From Bacteroidia bacterium (GTDB lineage Bacteria; Bacteroidota; Bacteroidia; AKYH767-A; OLB10): a stretch of 41,324 bases of DNA. Positions 37,404 through 41,324 of this stretch are shown in pieces. A program made the position numbers and the translations under genes. Below the pieces are notes generated by a model. That model had not been told where the DNA came from. It ran no database searches and was given only the letters and a program-made list of their open reading frames with translations. Positions within the stretch are counted from its first letter, which is position 1; each line of letters starts with the position of its first letter. Where the stretch lies: positions 1-41,324 of the forward strand of contig JAEUTF010000195.1 of NCBI GenBank assembly GCA_016788185.1. The letters run 5' to 3'.

Positions 37404-39368
37404 TCACGGCTGCCCGAGGCTGCGGAAATTCGCCCATACGAGTTTTAAGTCGTTCGTGACGTTGAAGTCCTTTGCGTAGAGGATGTTCAGGCGTTCGCGC
37501 GTGTGTGAATCTTCACCGGCTGCTCCCGCCAGCATGGAGGGGGATAAAACGCCATGCTTGAGTCCGCTGAAATTCCGGTCTTTGAGCGGGTCGCGCCCCA
37601 CCCAGGAAATTTTGCCGCCGAGGACACGGAAGATGTTGATGAAAAATCCGCTTTTGTGATCGATAAACAGAAAGAGCACAGGGGAGAGCAGCAGGAGCAA
37701 CAGACTCATGCCGACATCGAAGAGCCGCTTGTTGCGCTTGTTGACGGGATTGTTGATACTGGGAACATCGACAAAATACAAATCTCCTTTTTCGTGGATG
37801 CTGTTGCTGCCGATGATGAAAAGACTTTCCGGCGGAGCGATCTTGATCTCCACGTCCGGCCTGCCGATTTTCAGCATCTGCGCGATGATGTCGGCCGAGC
37901 TGTGGTTCTTGCCGCAGAAAATCACCTCGTTGATTTCATACATGGAAATCATATCCGCCAGCGCATCGGGCGATCCCAGGTAATGGGAAGCCAGGGGATG
38001 TTCCTTGCCGTTAGCATCGCCTTTTTCAGCCGCGAAGCCCACGAAGGTGGAAGTGTTGCCGCTCACCATCATGAGCGAGAGGATGCGCTGCGCTTCGTCC
38101 GCGTCGCCGGCCACGAGCAGCCGCTTCCGGATGCTGTCGGCGAAACGGAATTTGCGCCAGCCGGTAAGATGCAGGGCGAGGCGGGTGAGGGTGACCGACA
38201 GACTGGCCCAGGCCGTTCCGAATAAGATCAGCGCCCTCGAAAAGCGCAGCTGCTCGGGCAGGAGGGCATAGCCCACCAGGATCACCACGGTGCCCGTGAG
38301 CAGGCCGCGGATCATCCGTGAAATACGAACCGGCCGGTCGTAGCCTCCGCTGAGGTAAGCGGCTGCGATCCACACCAGGATGTACACCGGCACCACCACG
38401 TTCATAAAGAAAGGAGGGTAGAGCGCCACCTGCTGGTTGATCGACCAGTAGTTTTTAATGGCGATCATGCCCAGGTAGATGAGCAGTCCGTCGGCGAGCG
38501 GCAGCCAGAGCCGGCCGGCGAAGCGGCTGATGATGGACAGGCCGGCGCGGAGCCAGATGGCCACGTTGATCAGTGCGGCGAAGAGCGCCGCGCCGCCGGG
38601 TGCGAAATGCTTGCGGGCGAAGATGACCATGGCCTTGTAAAAAACAAAGACATAATTCACGCTGCTCTTCTTTGTGCTCTCCCCCTTGTAATGGATGATG
38701 CGTGTGCCGGGATAATAATAATTTTTATAGCCGGCTTTGGTGATGCGGTAGCTGAGGTCGATGTCCTCGCCGTACATGAAGTAGTCTTCGTCGAGCAGTC
38801 CGGTTTTGTCGAGCGTGCTCCGGCGCAGCAGCATGAAAGCGCCCGAGAGCACGTCCACTTCTTGGGTCTCGTGTTCGTCGAGGAAGCCCAGGTGATAACG
38901 GCCGAAGGTTTTTGATTTCGGGAAGAGGGCGGAGAGGCCGGAGATCTTGAAAAAGGCCACGGCCGGCGTAGGCAAACCCCGCTTGGATTCGGGCAGAAAA
39001 TGGCCTTTGCCGTCAATCATGTGCACCCCGAGTCCGCCGGCATCCTGGTGCCGGTCCATGAAGCCGCAGACCTTCCGGAAGGTTTCCTCCTCCACCACGG
39101 TGTCGGGGTTCAGCAGGAGCACGTACTCGCCCCTCGATTTTCGTATAGCCTGGTTGTTAGCCTTTGAAAAGCCAAGGTTTTCGCTGTTGGCGATGAGCTG
39201 CACCTCCGGGAACAGGGTACGCAGCATCTCCGTGCTGCCGTCGGAGGAGTTGTTGTCCACCACGAACACTTCGGCCTCCAGGCCGGCCGTGGCCCTGCGC
39301 ACCGACTGCAGGCATTGCTGGAGGAAATACCTGACGTTGTAATTGACAATAATGATGCTGAGCTTCAT
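37404..39368 (-). CDS. GT2 glycosyltransferase fused to a degenerate sugar-phosphotransferase-like module
   Basis: 654 residues. The N-terminal half (1 to about 260) is a GT2 domain: LSIIIVNYNVRYFLQQCL, FVVDNNSSDGS, LLLNPDTVVEE and YGEDIDLSYR, like rhamnosyltransferases. Residues of about 275-410 hold several membrane helices. About 420-540 form a Rossmann-like domain (RLLVAGDADEAQRIL; YLGSPDALADMISMYEINEV) as in the N-terminal half of WbaP-type polyprenyl glycosylphosphotransferases. At 548-572 a helix with NKRLFDVGMSLLLLLLSPV matches the start of the catalytic domain, but the usual cytoplasmic core with the KFRSM motif and the catalytic Asp-Glu pair is missing. Only the closing part (GGKISWVGRDP, then NVTNDLKLVW) remains. 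The phosphotransferase part is therefore probably inactive. It lies 25 nt after recR on the same strand. Confidence 0.85.
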   Translation of the reverse strand: MKLSIIIVNYNVRYFLQQCLQSVRRATAGLEAEVFVVDNNSSDGSTEMLRTLFPEVQLIANSENLGFSKANNQAIRKSRGEYVLLLNPDTVVEEETFRKVCGFMDRHQDAGGLGVHMIDGKGHFLPESKRGLPTPAVAFFKISGLSALFPKSKTFGRYHLGFLDEHETQEVDVLSGAFMLLRRSTLDKTGLLDEDYFMYGEDIDLSYRITKAGYKNYYYPGTRIIHYKGESTKKSSVNYVFVFYKAMVIFARKHFAPGGAALFAALINVAIWLRAGLSIISRFAGRLWLPLADGLLIYLGMIAIKNYWSINQQVALYPPFFMNVVVPVYILVWIAAAYLSGGYDRPVRISRMIRGLLTGTVVILVGYALLPEQLRFSRALILFGTAWASLSVTLTRLALHLTGWRKFRFADSIRKRLLVAGDADEAQRILSLMMVSGNTSTFVGFAAEKGDANGKEHPLASHYLGSPDALADMISMYEINEVIFCGKNHSSADIIAQMLKIGRPDVEIKIAPPESLFIIGSNSIHEKGDLYFVDVPSINNPVNKRNKRLFDVGMSLLLLLLSPVLFLFIDHKSGFFINIFRVLGGKISWVGRDPLKDRNFSGLKHGVLSPSMLAGAAGEDSHTRERLNILYAKDFNVTNDLKLVWANFRSLGQP

Positions 39369-39393
39369 CGCCGGGGCTCCTTCTTGAAAGCGC

Positions 39394-40011
39394 TTATTTC
39401 ACGAGGTGGTTTTCGTAGGGAACACGGTTGATGATGGAGCGGCCGAGGGTGACTTCGTCGGCGTATTCGAGCGCGCCGCCGATGGCCACGCCCCGCGCCA
39501 GGGTGCTGATCCGCACGGCATAGGGCTTGAGTTTTTTGTAGAGGTAAAACAAGGTGGTGTCGCCTTCCATGGTGGTGCTGAGCGCGGCAATGACTTCCTG
39601 CACCTCCCCGCGTCCGCTTTTGTCGCAGAGGCTCTCGATGTTCAGCTGCGAAGGACCGATGCCGTCCATGGGACTGATGAGTCCGCCCAGCACGTGGTAC
39701 AGGCCCTTGTAGGAGGAGGTGTTTTCGATGGCAATGACATCCCGGATGTCTTCCACCACGCACACGGTGGAGCGGTCGCGCCGCGGATCGCTGCAGATGT
39801 CGCAGAGATCGCCCGCGGTGATGTTGTGGCAGTTGCGGCAATAGCGCAGGTCCTTGCGCAGTCGCTGCAGCACCTCGCCGAAATGCTCCACCTCATCGGC
39901 CGGTGTTTTCAGCAGGTGCAGCACCATGCGCAGTGCGCTCTTCTGACCGATGCCGGGCAGGCGTGAAAAGGCTTCTATGGCTTCATCGAGTACTTTGGAG
40001 GGGATCTGCAA
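39394..40011 (-). CDS. recR: Recombination mediator protein RecR
   Basis: 205 residues. In order: helix-hairpin-helix (LPGIGQKSALR), C4 zinc finger (CRNC and CDIC, about residues 58-73), Toprim domain (VCVVEDIRDVIAIE; LGGLISPMDGIGP) and the C-terminal Walker-B-like region (TTLFYLYKKL; GGALEYADEVTLGRS). With RecF/RecO it loads RecA on gapped DNA. The start is TTG at 40011: an in-frame TAA lies 21 nt upstream with no ATG or GTG between, and the first in-frame ATG downstream would remove the DNA-binding helices. The -7-like box lies close upstream. Confidence 0.95.
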   Translation of the reverse strand: MQIPSKVLDEAIEAFSRLPGIGQKSALRMVLHLLKTPADEVEHFGEVLQRLRKDLRYCRNCHNITAGDLCDICSDPRRDRSTVCVVEDIRDVIAIENTSSYKGLYHVLGGLISPMDGIGPSQLNIESLCDKSGRGEVQEVIAALSTTMEGDTTLFYLYKKLKPYAVRISTLARGVAIGGALEYADEVTLGRSIINRVPYENHLVK

Positions 40012-40027
40012 GGGAAACGGATTTGCA

Positions 40028-40035
40028 CAAATTTA
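40028..40035 (-). promoter_or_regulatory. Candidate -7 box of recR
   Basis: On the minus strand TAAATTTG matches TAnnTTTG exactly and lies 16 nt upstream of the recR TTG. The T-rich stretch 19 nt further upstream could serve as a poor -33 element. Confidence 0.5.
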
Positions 40036-40119
40036 CGAATCCCCGCTGTTCAAAAAAACCGGAGCGGGCCCGACTTTGGTGCCGGCGGCTCTTTTTACTT
40101 TGCGTTCAATCAAGAGCCT

Positions 40120-41324
40120 ATGTCGCCCGCACTCATCATTGCCATCATCGCCGCGTATTTCCTGGTCCTGCTGTGGATTTCCTGGCATACCTCCCGGGGG
40201 GCCGGCAACCAGGCCTTCTTCCAGGGAAACAAAAGTTCGCCCTGGTACATCGTGGCCTTTGGCATGATCGGCACTTCCTTGTCGGGGGTCACCTTCGTGT
40301 CGGTGCCGGGCACAGTGTCGGCTTCGGGCTTCTCCTACCTGATGGTGGTGTTCGGCTACTTTTTCGGTTACCTGGGCGTGGCCTACATCCTCCTTCCCCT
40401 GTACTACCGCCTGCAACTCACCTCCATCTACGATTACCTGCAGCACCGCTTCGGGATGACCTCCTACAAGTCGGGCGCCCTGCTGTTCATCATCTCCCGT
40501 ACCGTCGGCGCCACGGCCAGGCTGTACCTGGTGATCCGCGTGCTGCAGGAACTGGTGCTCGACCAGTGGAACGTACCTTTCATCGTCACCGCGCTCTTCA
40601 TTCTCCTCCTCATCCTGGCCTATACCTTCAAGGGCGGCGTCAAAACCATCGTCTGGACCGATACCCTGCAAACCACCTTCATGCTCGGCGGACTCATCGC
40701 CTGCGTGGTTTATGTGCTGAATCACCTGGAGCTAAGCTTCGGACAAGCCTGGGGACAGATGCTCGACGCCGGCTACACCAAACTGCTCGTCACCGATCCG
40801 AACAGCCCCGTGCATTACCTCAAGCAATTGCTCGGCGGTGCTTTCATCGCCCTCACCATGACGGGCCTCGACCAGGAGATGATGCAGAAAAATATTTCGG
40901 TCCGAACGCTGAAAGACTCGCAGAAAAATGTGGTCAGCCTCAGCATCGTTCTCATCTTCGTCAATTTCCTCTTCCTCTTCCTCGGCGGGGTCCTGTACCT
41001 GTATAGCAACCAGCACCAGCTGGGCTTAAAGGGCGACGACCTCTTCCCCTCGCTGGCCATGCAGTATTTTCCGCCGGTGATGGGACTCGTCTTCATCATC
41101 GCCCTGATATCGGCGCTCTTCCCCTCGGCCGACGGCGCCATCACGGCCCTCACGGCCAGCTTCTGTCTCGATATCCTGGGCATACGACGCAATCCGCAGC
41201 TCAGCGAAGAGCAGCAGGCAGCCATCCGCCGCAAGGTGCATCTGCTCTTTGCCGGTGTTTTTCTGCTCTGCGTCATGGTTTTTCACTGGATCGACAACCG
41301 CAGCATCATCGACCTCATCCTGAA
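40120..41324 (+). CDS. Sodium:solute symporter family transporter (partial, 3' end outside window)
   Basis: 401 residues are visible from the ATG at 40120 to the window edge; the frame stays open. It has at least nine hydrophobic segments. GTSLSGVTFVSVPGTV early in the protein, YRLQLTSIYDYLQHRFG, the Gly-rich YTFKGGVKTIVWTDTLQT and ISALFPSADGAITALT are typical of the SSS family (PF00474), which couples uptake of sugars, amino acids or organic anions to sodium. The Ser-rich stretch in TM8 (SALFPSADGAIT) is where the Na2 site is usually formed. The substrate cannot be predicted. It is divergent from recR with 108 nt between the starts. A TACTTTG element (40096-40102) may be a variant -7 box, giving a leader of about 12 nt. 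Confidence 0.9.
   Translation, partial: MSPALIIAIIAAYFLVLLWISWHTSRGAGNQAFFQGNKSSPWYIVAFGMIGTSLSGVTFVSVPGTVSASGFSYLMVVFGYFFGYLGVAYILLPLYYRLQLTSIYDYLQHRFGMTSYKSGALLFIISRTVGATARLYLVIRVLQELVLDQWNVPFIVTALFILLLILAYTFKGGVKTIVWTDTLQTTFMLGGLIACVVYVLNHLELSFGQAWGQMLDAGYTKLLVTDPNSPVHYLKQLLGGAFIALTMTGLDQEMMQKNISVRTLKDSQKNVVSLSIVLIFVNFLFLFLGGVLYLYSNQHQLGLKGDDLFPSLAMQYFPPVMGLVFIIALISALFPSADGAITALTASFCLDILGIRRNPQLSEEQQAAIRRKVHLLFAGVFLLCVMVFHWIDNRSIIDLIL

Noticed and set aside
39903-41006. A 367-codon plus-strand frame overlapping recR and the symporter
   Set aside because: It is out of frame with the sodium:solute symporter, whose motifs are clear, and its Pro/Arg/His-rich translation is not protein-like.

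Overview
This is a chromosomal window from a member of the phylum Bacteroidota with moderately high GC (my estimate is about 55%). The evidence is: promoters of the Bacteroidota type (TTG, 19 nt, TAnnTTTG) before rpsU and before the tRNA cluster; a type IX secretion (T9SS) cargo protein with a C-terminal sorting domain; DUF5606 and DUF3467 proteins, which are typical of the phylum; and the gene order rpsU, xer, hpf, tRNA-Thr/Tyr/Gly/Thr, tuf, tRNA-Trp, secE, nusG, rplKAJL, rpoBC. The sequence does not settle order or genus. Nearly all of it is core, vertically inherited content. I see no insertion sequence, prophage, CRISPR array or defence island.

Left part (1-8.9 kb, minus strand): a DUF92 membrane protein cut by the window edge; an outer-membrane porin of the OprP/OprO type with a strong terminator; a beta-oxidation pair (thiolase FadA, and a FadN-type hydroxyacyl-CoA dehydrogenase/enoyl-CoA hydratase) separated by an exported MORN-repeat protein; and an exported S9 (prolyl-oligopeptidase family) peptidase.

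Middle part (9.0-18.4 kb, plus strand): DUF5606 protein, M3 oligoendopeptidase, a large hybrid histidine kinase carrying PAS, HisKA, ATPase, receiver and Hpt domains, rpsU, a Xer recombinase, ribosome hibernation factor, and a T9SS cargo protein placed between hpf and the tRNA cluster.

Core translation and transcription block (18.5-32.6 kb, plus strand): five tRNAs, tuf, secE, nusG, four ribosomal protein genes, rpoB (which has to use a TTG start) and rpoC, then a terminator and the DUF3467 gene. GC-rich hairpins lie in several intercistronic gaps. Those after tuf and after rplL look like attenuators; the others lack a U tract.

Right part (32.8-41.3 kb): a multi-spanning flippase-like protein with a membrane glycosyltransferase; an exported TPR plus beta-propeller protein resembling PorE but without an OmpA domain; a DEDDh exonuclease with an ExoX-like tail; and on the minus strand recR followed by a glycosyltransferase fused to a sugar-phosphotransferase-like module whose catalytic core is missing. 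A sodium:solute symporter starts divergently from recR and runs off the right edge.

I find no clear undescribed multi-gene system. The most unusual item is the glycosyltransferase/degenerate sugar-phosphotransferase fusion (37404-39368).
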